From IMG/VR virus record IMGVR_UViG_3300015199_000008, positions 1 to 37,129 of that record: a stretch of 37,129 nt of DNA; one strand, written 5' to 3'. Positions 7,159 through 14,188 of the stretch are shown here, piece by piece. Below the pieces are notes generated by a model that did not search any database, was not told the origin of the DNA, and was given only the letters and a program-made list of their open reading frames with translations. Positions within the stretch are counted from its first letter, which is position 1; each line of letters begins with the position of its first letter. Position numbers and translations under genes: made by a program. The stretch is from a virus.

Positions 7159-7434
7159 CTAGCTGTACGCGTAGAACCGCGAAACCACCCAAGCGACCAA
7201 CGCACCCGCCAGAAGCCATGGTGTGGCCGGCGCCGCCTCGGTGTTGAAGATGGAGACGCAGCCCGCGAACCCTAGCAGGTACGCAAGAGCGAGCGTGCTG
7301 TTGAAGGTCCTCTTCGCGCGAACCACCTGCGGGGCGGCGGGAGCACGCGCAGCGATCGGACGACCGCAGCTGATGCATGCAACGGCGCTGTCCGACACCC
7401 TGGTCTTGCAGTCTGGACACTCGATGAGAGCCAC
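7159..7434 (-). CDS. Zinc-ribbon membrane protein in the immunity region
   Basis: 91 residues from GTG 7434, with AAGGGG five bases upstream; a longer ATG at 7488 lacks a ribosome site. The N-terminus is a clean zinc ribbon, CPDCKTRVSDSAVACISCGR (Cys-x2-Cys-x11-Cys-x2-Cys). A linker follows, then two hydrophobic segments (LALAYLLGFAGCVSIF and ATPWLLAGALVAWVVSRFY), so it is an inner-membrane protein with the ribbon in the cytoplasm. It faces the repressor tail to tail and lies between the two operator pairs, the usual place for genes expressed in lysogens. Superinfection exclusion or host-membrane modification is a fair guess, not shown. Confidence 0.7.
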   Translation of the reverse strand: MALIECPDCKTRVSDSAVACISCGRPIAARAPAAPQVVRAKRTFNSTLALAYLLGFAGCVSIFNTEAAPATPWLLAGALVAWVVSRFYAYS

Positions 7435-7486
7435 GGGATCCCCTTGCCCCAGAGAGGGGAACACCCCGCGTTCGGCAGCGCAATAC

Positions 7487-7519
7487 ATGGCAGTTGACAG
7501 CTAACATGGCATCTGCCAT
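7487..7519. promoter_or_regulatory. Twin repressor operators, right
   Basis: A perfect palindrome ATGGCATCTGCCAT (7506-7519; arms ATGGCA/TGCCAT) plus a degenerate copy ATGGCAGTTGACAG (7487-7500) whose centre is 19 bases away. The perfect site lies across the spacer and the first bases of the -10. The weak one overlaps the -35. This mirrors the left operator pair and would let one repressor silence both early transcripts. Confidence 0.7.
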
Positions 7520-7522
7520 ATT
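7494..7522 (+). promoter_or_regulatory. Early rightward promoter
   Basis: TTGACA (7494-7499, perfect -35), exactly 17 bases, CATATT (7517-7522), with TGC before the -10 (extended -10). The predicted start is near 7530 and the first gene begins at 7552. It is the strongest promoter I see in the window and reads the operon that ends with the integrase. Confidence 0.8.
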
Positions 7523-7551
7523 GCCTCCACCTCAACACGGAGGCAGCCGAG

Positions 7552-7998
7552 ATGCCGAACACGAACGGTCACGCAGAAGCCGCCCACAAGTCGAAGGTGC
7601 TCGAAGTCATCGCGGCGGTCAGCGAGTCCGCCGCCGCGAACCCTCTCTACCGCGACGACCCCGCAGCGCTCGCGGCGTCGATTGAGGCGGCGCCTGCGTC
7701 GTGGTGGACGGCCGTCGCGGAGGTCGTGACCAGGCGCCGCGAGGCGAACGGCGACACCCGCACCTGCCACGCTCCCTCCGCCGAGACCGTCGCCGAGGTG
7801 GTGGCGCACTTTCGCGCGCGCCTCACGCCGCTGGAGCGCGCGTCGATGGCGATGGCGGAGGGCGGCGCGAGCGGGTCGAGCTGCGACCCCGACGAGTCGA
7901 TGGAGTTTCTGACCGCTTCCGATAGGCATCTCTTCCGCGAGATTCAGGAGCGCCACGCCCTCAACTCGCTGGACTCGGCCAAGTGGGACGCCCGATGA
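7552..7998 (+). CDS. Hypothetical early protein
   Basis: 148 residues from ATG 7552, with GGAGG eight bases upstream. It is helical and acidic, with motifs VLEVIAAVSESAAANPLYRD and SWWTAVAEVVTRRREANGDT. It is the first gene of the rightward operon, 22 bases after the predicted transcription start, so it should be the most strongly expressed early product. Its central region resembles the next gene: both have an 'xASW/DPQWTxxAExxxxR/K...APSxxT...VxAHxRA/AH' layout. The two may therefore be diverged paralogues. Confidence 0.75.
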   Translation: MPNTNGHAEAAHKSKVLEVIAAVSESAAANPLYRDDPAALAASIEAAPASWWTAVAEVVTRRREANGDTRTCHAPSAETVAEVVAHFRARLTPLERASMAMAEGGASGSSCDPDESMEFLTASDRHLFREIQERHALNSLDSAKWDAR

Positions 7999-8498
7999 CT
8001 GCCCGCAACGGCTGGGAGGAGAACGGCCGCGCCCGAAAAGTCGCCCGCTTCATCGCCGCGTTCAACCGGGTCGTGGAAGCGTCCGGCGGAGACCAGACCT
8101 CGCCGGAAGCCGCGGCGGAGATCTTGCGCCAGCTCGCATCCGCCACCGACCCGCAGTGGACGAAGCTCGCCGAGGACCTGGGCGAGAAGAAGGCGCCGTC
8201 GCCGACCACGCGCGCCGCCATCGTCGCGCACTACGCGCACATCGCGAACAGCCGCCACCTCGCGGGCGACGAGACGGAGCAGGAGGCGGGGCGCGAGCGG
8301 TACGCGGTCGAGGGCGAGTGCGCGGGCCACCACTACAAGGTCACCGCGCGCCGCGACAGCAACGGCTTCAGCTGGTCCGTCCACCTCGAAGGCGAGTTTC
8401 TGCGCGGCGGCTACTCGAGGGGGCCGGATGTGCTGCAGGCGTTCGCGGGCGGGCGCGCGCTCGTCGAAGGCCACCTCAACGAAAAGAAGGCGGTGTAG
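7995..8498 (+). CDS. Hypothetical early protein, paralogue-like of the preceding gene
   Basis: 167 residues, MTARNGWEENGRARKVARFI onward. ATG 7995 overlaps the upstream stop (ATGA), which rules out a GTG twelve bases earlier. The first ~90 residues follow the same plan as the preceding gene (AAEILRQLASATDPQWTKLA ... KKAPSPTTRAAIVAHYAHI). The second half is a beta-rich domain (YAVEGECAGHHYKVTARRDS, NGFSWSVHLEGEF). No family is known to me. Confidence 0.75.
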   Translation: MTARNGWEENGRARKVARFIAAFNRVVEASGGDQTSPEAAAEILRQLASATDPQWTKLAEDLGEKKAPSPTTRAAIVAHYAHIANSRHLAGDETEQEAGRERYAVEGECAGHHYKVTARRDSNGFSWSVHLEGEFLRGGYSRGPDVLQAFAGGRALVEGHLNEKKAV

Positions 8499-8500
8499 CC

Positions 8501-8731
8501 ATGTGCGACCGGCCGATTTGCAACTGCAGCTCCTGCCTCGAGCAGCGACGCAAGGCGATCTACGCCGAGCAGAACCTGCTCGACGCCAACCTCGCCGAGG
8601 CGATCGAGAAGCTCACCGCCGAGCACGACGCGAAGTGGGAGGAGCTCGACAAGCAGTATTGGGCGATCAGCGCGCAGCAGGACGAGCTCGACGCGCAGCA
8701 CGAGCGCGAAACCTCGAAGGAGCTGCAATGA
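8501..8731 (+). CDS. Cys-cluster coiled-coil mini-protein
   Basis: 76 residues. The N-terminus MCDRPICNCSSCLEQRR contains Cys2, Cys7, Cys9 and Cys12, possibly a metal site. The rest is a continuous charged helix (residues 20-72, LLDANLAEAIEKLTAEHDAK, EELDKQYWAISAQQDELDAQ) that reads as a coiled coil. It starts two bases after the previous stop and overlaps the next gene. Role unknown; an oligomeric adaptor is plausible. Confidence 0.7.
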   Translation: MCDRPICNCSSCLEQRRKAIYAEQNLLDANLAEAIEKLTAEHDAKWEELDKQYWAISAQQDELDAQHERETSKELQ

Positions 8732-9036
8732 GGGCTTTCAAGGAGCGCGTCACCGTCCCATTTGGCTACTCGCGGACGTCCCCCCAGGGAGACGCCGATT
8801 TCGACTGCGTCGCCGAGGTCGAGCTGACCAACGATGACTGCGAAGTCCTGTCGGTGCGCGAGGACGCGAAGGACGGCGCGCCGATGCCGGACCTCCTCGA
8901 GATGCTGCGCGACGGCCAGCTCCCGCACGTTGAGGAGCGGATCGAGGACACCGCCCGCGAGGTGCTCAACGACAAGTGGGCCGCGCAGGCCGAGGACGCA
9001 GCGGAATCGCGCGCGGAAATGAAGAGGGACCGATGA
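8728..9036 (+). CDS. Hypothetical protein
   Basis: 102 residues, MRAFKERVTVPFGYSRTSPQ onward. Residues 1-55 are beta-like (DADFDCVAEVELTNDDCEVL). The C-terminal half is helical and acidic (MPDLLEMLRDGQLPHVEERI, EDTAREVLNDKWAAQAEDAA). Overlaps both neighbours by ATGA. The strand-rich start with paired Asp/Glu is reminiscent of small phage inhibitors, but nothing identifies a target. Confidence 0.7.
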   Translation: MRAFKERVTVPFGYSRTSPQGDADFDCVAEVELTNDDCEVLSVREDAKDGAPMPDLLEMLRDGQLPHVEERIEDTAREVLNDKWAAQAEDAAESRAEMKRDR

Positions 9037-9299
9037 GACCCGACCCGAAGCTGATCGACCCCGGCCACCGGCACACCATCGACCTCTACGTCCGGCACGC
9101 GGTGCCGCCCGGCAGCGGCATCCTCGCCTTCCTCGAGAACAACCTCCGGGAAGCGGTGCTCCGCTGCGACGAGCCGACCCTCTACAACCTCATCCACATC
9201 GTGGCCTACCTCCAGTGGGAGGTCCCGGCCGAGTGCTGGGGCTCAGTCGCAAAAGTTCGGGCGTGGCGCGGGACGCAGCCGGACACGGTGTCGCCATGA
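9033..9299 (+). CDS. Small conserved-type phage protein (PPGSG...CWGS)
   Basis: 88 residues. The pattern HAVPPGSGILAFLENNLREA, a central CDEPTLYNLIHIVAYL and the ending PAECWGSVAKVRAW agrees with a small protein often seen in phage early regions, where PPGSxxxAxLxNxLxxA and a terminal CWGSxxxVxxW are the conserved blocks. Its function is not established as far as I know. Coupled to both neighbours by ATGA. Confidence 0.75.
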   Translation: MRPDPKLIDPGHRHTIDLYVRHAVPPGSGILAFLENNLREAVLRCDEPTLYNLIHIVAYLQWEVPAECWGSVAKVRAWRGTQPDTVSP

Positions 9300-9529
9300 G
9301 CGCCGACGAGACCTGCATTCGCCACGAAGCGGGGCTGCGCGAGGTCACGCGGCAGCGGGAGGCGCTGGCGGATGCGCTCGCGGCGCTGTTCAAGCTCATC
9401 GAGGACGGCTCTCTCGTTCGCGACACGACGCACGACCTCGCCGAGGGCTTCGCGATGAAGGCGATGAACCTGGTCATGGTCCTGAAGCGCGCGCACGACG
9501 CCCTCCGCGAAGCCGGGAGGCTGCCATGA
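9296..9529 (+). CDS. Small helical protein
   Basis: 77 residues, MSADETCIRHEAGLREVTRQ onward, almost all helix with regular hydrophobic spacing (ALADALAALFKLIEDGSLVR; MKAMNLVMVLKRAHDALREA). The start and end are fixed by ATGA overlaps. No domain recognised. A dimeric helical bundle is likely. Confidence 0.7.
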   Translation: MSADETCIRHEAGLREVTRQREALADALAALFKLIEDGSLVRDTTHDLAEGFAMKAMNLVMVLKRAHDALREAGRLP

Positions 9530-10071
9530 CCACCGAGAATCGAGCCGGCGGTGTCGCGATGACATTCGACCTCGCCGCTCTCAAAGCAAAGTCGCTCCCG
9601 CGCTGCACGTTCGATGCGCTCGGCGTGAAGCTCGTTCCGAAGGACGGAGCGGCGCCGGAGCAGGTCGAGAAGGAGATCACCGAGATCCGCTCCTGGGTGG
9701 ACATCCAGGTCGCGCGATTCATCCCACCGCAGAAGGAGTGCATCGGCTGCGGGCGCGTCATCGCAGCCGCCAACGTCCTTGAGGCTTTCGCGCTTGCCAC
9801 CTTCACCTACGGGCTGGCGCACGGCGAGGGTTCTTGCAGCAACTGCGGCTATCCGGCGCGCGCCAACCACTATCCGATCGGAGACGCCCCCGGGCTGCGG
9901 TTCGACCGTGTCCTCCAATACCACCCGGACGAATTGGAAGAGCGCCAGTCCGCTCCGACGCGCGGACTTTGCGAGCGCTGCGCCTCGGGCCGGCACCTAT
10001 GCGCCGACGAGCACTGTCCATGTGCGCCGTGCACCGCCGAAGCGACTGGCGTGGGGGCGGTGTCGCGATGA
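9526..10071 (+). CDS. Multi-zinc-knuckle protein
   Basis: 181 residues from ATG 9526 (a second ATG lies at codon 12). It contains four Cys clusters: CIGCG (~72-76), CSNCG (~101-105), CERC (~148-151) and CADEHCPCAPC near the end (~158-168). Together they could form two or three zinc ribbons. A helical stretch ANVLEAFALATFTYGLAHGE separates the first two. The paired CxxC of the first ribbon (CIGC...CSNC) suggests one structural unit. Possibly nucleic-acid binding; unrecognised. Confidence 0.7.
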   Translation: MTTENRAGGVAMTFDLAALKAKSLPRCTFDALGVKLVPKDGAAPEQVEKEITEIRSWVDIQVARFIPPQKECIGCGRVIAAANVLEAFALATFTYGLAHGEGSCSNCGYPARANHYPIGDAPGLRFDRVLQYHPDELEERQSAPTRGLCERCASGRHLCADEHCPCAPCTAEATGVGAVSR

Positions 10072-10283
10072 AGCCGCCAGGGTTGGGATTCGCCATGGGC
10101 GAACAGGGGCTCACGCTGCGGGTGTCACAACCGAGCCCCGTTGAGGACGCGATCTGGACGGCCGTCGAGGAGGCTCTCGCCGCTGGCTGGACGCCGCAGC
10201 GGTTCAAGTCGGAGGCGGCGTCTGCATGGGCGGACCAGCTCCGCGAGGCCGCGAAGGACGCAGACCGGGAGTGGCGCAAATGA
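10068..10283 (+). CDS. Small hypothetical protein
   Basis: 71 residues. The sequence SPVEDAIWTAVEEALAAGWT, then PQRFKSEAASAWADQLREAA, matches the general look of small phage proteins with a helix-turn-helix-like three-helix fold. No conserved residues point to a function. The end overlaps the HNH gene by ATGA, so the nuclease is read by coupling to this gene. Confidence 0.65.
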   Translation: MKPPGLGFAMGEQGLTLRVSQPSPVEDAIWTAVEEALAAGWTPQRFKSEAASAWADQLREAAKDADREWRK

Positions 10284-10786
10284 CATCGAGACACGACGGG
10301 TCCGCCCCGCGACAGGCCGCAGGACCGACAGGTAGGACTCCGCTCCGGGTGGATGCCGCTCATTTTTCCCGCTATGTGCCGCAGGGGCTCTCACCCTCCG
10401 AGTGTTGGCCGTGGCGCGGCTACGTTGGCTCCGGGGGCTACGGAATCTACACGTCAGCCACCGAGAGCCGGCACGTAAAGGCGCACCGGGCCGCGTGGGC
10501 CGCACGGTTCGGGGATCCAGGCTCCGCCTGCGTGCTGCATCGGTGTGACACCCCGGCTTGCGTCAATCCTTCACACCTCTTCATCGGTACCCAGCTGGCA
10601 AATATCGCCGACATGGTGGCGAAGCGTCGGCACAACAGCGGGACGAGGGCGCTATCGCTGGAGCAGGCCATCGCCATCCGCAAAGAGGCGATCTCCTATG
10701 AGAAGCGCATTGCCAAAAAGTACGGCATCAGCCGCGGCATCGTCACCGACATCGTGCGAGGCAAGACATGGAGACACGCGCCATGA
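10280..10786 (+). CDS. HNH endonuclease (homing type)
   Basis: 168 residues. The HNH core reads CWPWRGYVGSGGYGIY, AHRAAW, then VLHRCDTPACVNPSHLFIG and ADMVAKRR: the CWxWxG..GYG..HR..W..LHxCDxPxCxNPxHLxxG pattern of free-standing phage HNH nucleases. The C-terminus is an HTH-like DNA-recognition module (ALSLEQAIAIRKEAISYEKR, KYGISRGIVTDIVRG). These enzymes nick or cut DNA and often promote their own spread. It overlaps both neighbours by four bases, so its insertion did not break the operon. A paralogue lies at 12199. Confidence 0.9.
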   Translation: MTSRHDGSAPRQAAGPTGRTPLRVDAAHFSRYVPQGLSPSECWPWRGYVGSGGYGIYTSATESRHVKAHRAAWAARFGDPGSACVLHRCDTPACVNPSHLFIGTQLANIADMVAKRRHNSGTRALSLEQAIAIRKEAISYEKRIAKKYGISRGIVTDIVRGKTWRHAP

Positions 10787-11187
10787 GCTCGTTTGAACGC
10801 GATCCAGTCCTCCGCCTCCTCGCCCGCACCCAGCTCAAGCTCCTCTCCGCGACCGTGCGCGAGATCGCGGCGGACTTGAGCCTCGCCGAGTGCGTCGAGC
10901 TCGTCGGCGCCGTCGAGGAGGTGCAACGCATCCTGTTCGGCGAGCCCGCGGAGGAGCTGCCGTCGAACGTGCGGCGGCTCGTGGCGCGCGGCTCCACCGG
11001 TCCGGCTTTCGGAGCGCGCGGCGGCGTCGAGGTGGTGGTCGGCAAAGGCGGGCTGCGGGCCCGGTACGAAGGAAGCCTTCCGAAGAGGGACCTCATCGAC
11101 ATCGCCGCCAAATACGACTCGCGCGATTGCTCGCGGCGCACTGATGAAGAGTGGGCGGCGGCGACGGACGAGTGGAAACAGCGATGA
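10783..11187 (+). CDS. Hypothetical protein
   Basis: 134 residues, MSSFERDPVLRLLARTQLKL onward. The first 50 residues are helical (TVREIAADLSLAECVELVGA). A Gly-rich segment (RGSTGPAFGARGGVEVVVGK) and a charged C-terminus with KYDSRDCSRRTDEEWAAATD follow. Coupled by ATGA on both sides. No family recognised. Confidence 0.7.
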   Translation: MSSFERDPVLRLLARTQLKLLSATVREIAADLSLAECVELVGAVEEVQRILFGEPAEELPSNVRRLVARGSTGPAFGARGGVEVVVGKGGLRARYEGSLPKRDLIDIAAKYDSRDCSRRTDEEWAAATDEWKQR

Positions 11188-11351
11188 GCGCGCCACGCGT
11201 CCCGTCGCGGAAGCAGCCGAAGAATATCGGGCTCACCGCCGACCAAGTGAAGGAGGCCGTCCGAAAGCACGGAGGCGTCAAGCCGGCCGCTCGCGCCCTC
11301 GCCGTCGGCCGCACCACCATCCGCTATTGGCTCGATAGGAGCGCCCCATGA
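11184..11351 (+). CDS. Mini HTH (Fis/homeodomain-like) protein
   Basis: 55 residues. After a basic leader (MSAPRVPSRKQPKNIG) comes LTADQVKEAVRKHGGVKPAA, RALAVGRTTIRYWLDR: an A-L-(x)-V-G-R-T-T-I-R-Y-W recognition helix typical of HTH_8/Fis-like domains. Nothing else is attached, so it is a bare DNA-binding unit, perhaps a transcription or recombination accessory factor. It is directly upstream of the RecE-like nuclease and coupled to it. Confidence 0.75.
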   Translation: MSAPRVPSRKQPKNIGLTADQVKEAVRKHGGVKPAARALAVGRTTIRYWLDRSAP

Positions 11352-12202
11352 CGAGCATGCTGGACGACGGTATCTATCCCGACGTTGCGCGCGAGCAATA
11401 CGACTCCATCGACCGGAGCAACTTCTCGCTGCTCAAGCTGATGAAGTGGTCCCCGGCTCATTACAAGCACGCACTGGTCACGCCGGTCCCGGACAGCGAC
11501 GCCAAGAAGGTCGGCCGTGTTGTGCACCTCGCGGCGTTCGAGCCCGAGCGGTTCCGCAACGCGATCGCCGTCTGGGACGGCGGCACGAGGCGCGGCAAGG
11601 ACTGGGACGCGTTCAAGGAGCGCAACCAGGGCAAGGAGCTGCTCACCGAGAACGAGTACGCGCGGTGCATGTCCGTCCAGAAGGCGGTGCAATCGCACGC
11701 GACGGCGATGCGCTACGTGCAGCGCGGCCAGGGCGAGGTGTCGATGCTCTGGACGACGAAGGTCGGCGAAGCGGTGGTGAAAGCGAAAGGAAGGATCGAT
11801 TTCAACTCCGCCAGCGCCATCGTGGACCTCAAGACGACGAGGGACGCGAGCCCCGACGCGTTCGGCAGACAGGCCCACGACCTGAGCTATGTCGCGCAGG
11901 CCGCCTGGTACTGCGACGGCTACGAGGCCGCGACCGGCGTCAAGAAGCCGTACGTCATCATCGCAGTGGAATCGGAAGCGCCGTTCGTCGTGCAGCCGTA
12001 CATCGTGCCGGAAGGCCTGATCGAGCTGGGGCGCGAAGAGTACAGAGGGTGGCTCGATAAGCTGCTCTTCTGCCGGTCGCAATACTACTGGCCCGGCTAC
12101 AGCGACGGGTCGGAGCTTGAGCTGTCGCTGCCGCCGTGGGCGCTGCCGAAGGAAGACGAGGATCTCAGCGGCGAGGGCCTCATCCTCGGTAGCGCGAGAT
12201 GA
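11348..12202 (+). CDS. RecE-like PD-(D/E)XK exonuclease
   Basis: 284 residues with the fingerprint of the exodeoxyribonuclease VIII (RecE C-terminal) family: SNFSLLKLMKWSPAHYKHAL at the start, GRVVH (56-60), GRID with Asp151, VDLKTT with Asp160 and Lys162, then YVAQAAWY (181-188). The family degrades double-stranded DNA 5'-3' and hands single strands to an annealing protein. No recognisable RecT or Red-beta gene follows; the next genes are an HNH nuclease and an unassigned protein. The annealing partner is either divergent or missing. Confidence 0.88.
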   Translation: MTSMLDDGIYPDVAREQYDSIDRSNFSLLKLMKWSPAHYKHALVTPVPDSDAKKVGRVVHLAAFEPERFRNAIAVWDGGTRRGKDWDAFKERNQGKELLTENEYARCMSVQKAVQSHATAMRYVQRGQGEVSMLWTTKVGEAVVKAKGRIDFNSASAIVDLKTTRDASPDAFGRQAHDLSYVAQAAWYCDGYEAATGVKKPYVIIAVESEAPFVVQPYIVPEGLIELGREEYRGWLDKLLFCRSQYYWPGYSDGSELELSLPPWALPKEDEDLSGEGLILGSAR

Positions 12203-12699
12203 CGCGCGTGAGCACGCTGGACGCGCTGCTCGCCCTGTGCGACCGCGCCGGCGGTCCAGCCTCGTGCTGGCTGTGGAATGGATCTCGATTCAAGGATGGC
12301 TATGGACAGACCAGGCTGTTCGGCGGACCGAGCGCGCACCGCGCGATGTGGGTTGCCCATCACGGCGGAATCCCGGCCGGATTGTGCGTCTTGCACCACT
12401 GTGACAATCCGCCGTGCATCAACCCCGCTCACCTCTTCCTCGGAAGCATCGCTGACAACAACGCTGACATGGTGGCCAAGAAGCGTCACTCGTTTGGAGG
12501 GCGGCATTTCGCTAGCAGGCACCCCGAAATGCGCCGCGGCGAGCTCAACTCGAACGCGAAACTGACCGCTGCGCAGGTCGCGCAAATACGCGCCTCCTTC
12601 AAGGGGCAGCCGGGAGAGAAGGCGCGGATCGCACGCGCTCACGGCGTCTGCTGGAACACCATCGACAACATCGTTCGCAACAGAAACTGGAGGGCATGA
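12199..12699 (+). CDS. HNH endonuclease (homing type), second copy
   Basis: 166 residues. The core CWLWNGSRFKDGYGQ, SAHRAMWVAHHGG, VLHHCDNPPCINPAHLFLGS and ADMVAKKRHS parallels the nuclease at 10280 block by block, and the C-terminus carries the same kind of HTH unit (LTAAQVAQIRASF ... RAHGVCWNTIDNIVRNRNW). It lies between the RecE-like gene and its downstream partner, with four-base overlaps at both ends. The two copies probably arose from one family rather than a recent duplication, since the residues between motifs differ widely. Confidence 0.9.
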   Translation: MTRVSTLDALLALCDRAGGPASCWLWNGSRFKDGYGQTRLFGGPSAHRAMWVAHHGGIPAGLCVLHHCDNPPCINPAHLFLGSIADNNADMVAKKRHSFGGRHFASRHPEMRRGELNSNAKLTAAQVAQIRASFKGQPGEKARIARAHGVCWNTIDNIVRNRNWRA

Positions 12700-13247
12700 C
12701 CATGGACGCAGGACTGCTGACCCCTTCGAAGTACATCAAGGCTGCATCGCTCGGCGGACGCGACCGCACCGTCACCATCACCGGCGTCAAGATCGAGGAG
12801 CTCGAGCGCGAGGACAACACGAAGGAGGCGCGCGGTCTGATCTCGCTCGCCGAGACCCCGAAGCGCTGGGTCTTGAACGTCACCAACGTGAAGGCGCTGG
12901 TGCAGATGTTCGGGCGCGAGACCGACAAGTGGCTGGGCCGGAAGGTGACGCTATTCCCCGAGCCGAACGAGATGTCGGAGAGCGGCTTCGCCATCCGCGT
13001 GCGCGGGTCGCCGGAGATCGACAAGGACATCACCTTCACGCTGAAGCTCGCGCGCAAGAAGCCGCGGAAGGTCACGCTCAAGCGGACCGGCGACGCGCCG
13101 CCGACGAACGGCAACGGCTTGAAGGCGCAGCCCGCGCCGGCGCCGAGCAGCCCACCGGACACCGGCAGCTTCGACGAGCCCGAGGACCTCGACCCGGTTG
13201 AGGACACCGGCGAGCTCGAACCGATCCCCGGCGCGCCGCCGCTCTAA
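12696..13247 (+). CDS. Recombination-associated protein, OB-like
   Basis: 183 residues. The N-terminal 125 residues (SKYIKAASLGGRDRTVTITG, VKIEELEREDNTKEARGLIS, KRWVLNVTNVKALVQMFG, WLGRKVTLFPE) match a protein type commonly encoded next to phage recombination nucleases. In that type a beta-barrel is preceded by 'YIxAxDLxGRxVxVxI'. The C-terminal 50 residues are an acidic, Pro-rich tail like those of single-strand DNA-binding proteins. Single-strand binding is my inference from shape and position, not from a recognised domain. Confidence 0.7.
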   Translation: MTMDAGLLTPSKYIKAASLGGRDRTVTITGVKIEELEREDNTKEARGLISLAETPKRWVLNVTNVKALVQMFGRETDKWLGRKVTLFPEPNEMSESGFAIRVRGSPEIDKDITFTLKLARKKPRKVTLKRTGDAPPTNGNGLKAQPAPAPSSPPDTGSFDEPEDLDPVEDTGELEPIPGAPPL

Positions 13248-13365
13248 ACCACTTCGGTCGCCGACCCTCGCAGGAGGAAGAGGCGCCACCAGGGATTGGC
13301 CCGGGCGGCGAATTGAGCGGGGGCGGCGGCCGGCCTTTCTACACCCAGCCACAAGGAGAATCGCA

Positions 13366-14178
13366 ATGTCCGAACAGACCGCTCAAGAGATCGTCCCCGC
13401 ACCGCAGCCGCCCATGGAGGACCGCGCGCCGGTCGCCACGCGCCTGACCGTGTTCGCGCGCAACCCGCAGGAGATGAGCGTTGCGCAGGGCCAGCTCATC
13501 CAGTGGTGCATCGCGAAGATGGGCGAAGTCCGCCAGGACATCGCGGACCTGCAGGAGAACTACGAGATCGCCGTCAAGAGCGGCTGGAAGCACATGACGC
13601 TCAAGCGGCAGATCCAGAAAGAAGAAGGGCGGCTCGCCTTCTACGGGAAGGTCAAGGCGGCGCTCGCGGCGGGCTACTGCATCGTCCCGAACTTCCCGAT
13701 CGACATCTTCGCGATCAGGACGGCACGAAGCGAGCCGAAGTCGAACACGGCAACCCGCATCGACACGCCGCCGCTGAGTGCGCCGTTTGTCGCCCGGCAG
13801 CAGAGCGAGTCGCCGCCGCTCGGCGCGGGCGAGTACGTCTCGCCTTCCACTAAGGACATGCAGGTCCGGGAGACGCTCGCGCTCGAGCCCGGCAAGACGC
13901 AGCGCACCGAGATCACGGCCTGGGCCGACTCCTTCCTCGGTGTCGACTTCCCCTTCGCTTTCGCGCAGCCGGCGGTGCTGAGCGCGACGCAGCAGGCGAT
14001 GGCCGACAAGGTGTTCGACGAGCTCGGCGTGAGCCCGGCGCGGACGGTGCGCAAGGGCGACCCGATGGTGATCGGCCGCATCTACGCGCCCGGCTACCCG
14101 CGCTGGCAGCGAGACGCGAAATCGCTCTCGTTCGTCGTCGCCTGGTTCCTGCGCCCCGACCGCGACCTGAATTTCTAA
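13366..14178 (+). CDS. Hypothetical early protein
   Basis: 270 residues from ATG 13366, with AAGGAGA about eight bases upstream, after a 118-base gap: the largest gap in this operon, GC-rich and without a clear signal. Residues 40-115 are helical (MSVAQGQLIQWCIAKMGEVR, QDIADLQENYEIAVKSGWKH). The middle has a Ser/Pro-rich linker. The C-terminal 60 residues form a separate domain (KVFDELGVSPARTVRKGDPM, VIGRIYAPGYPRWQRDAKSL). It may be a structural or recombination accessory protein; I do not recognise it. Confidence 0.75.
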   Translation: MSEQTAQEIVPAPQPPMEDRAPVATRLTVFARNPQEMSVAQGQLIQWCIAKMGEVRQDIADLQENYEIAVKSGWKHMTLKRQIQKEEGRLAFYGKVKAALAAGYCIVPNFPIDIFAIRTARSEPKSNTATRIDTPPLSAPFVARQQSESPPLGAGEYVSPSTKDMQVRETLALEPGKTQRTEITAWADSFLGVDFPFAFAQPAVLSATQQAMADKVFDELGVSPARTVRKGDPMVIGRIYAPGYPRWQRDAKSLSFVVAWFLRPDRDLNF

Positions 14179-14188
14179 GGAGGACATC

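Noticed and set aside
13248-13365. Terminator or promoter in the 118-base gap
   Set aside because: GC-rich inverted bits (GGCCGGCC) exist, but there is no stem with a T run and no convincing -35/-10 pair.
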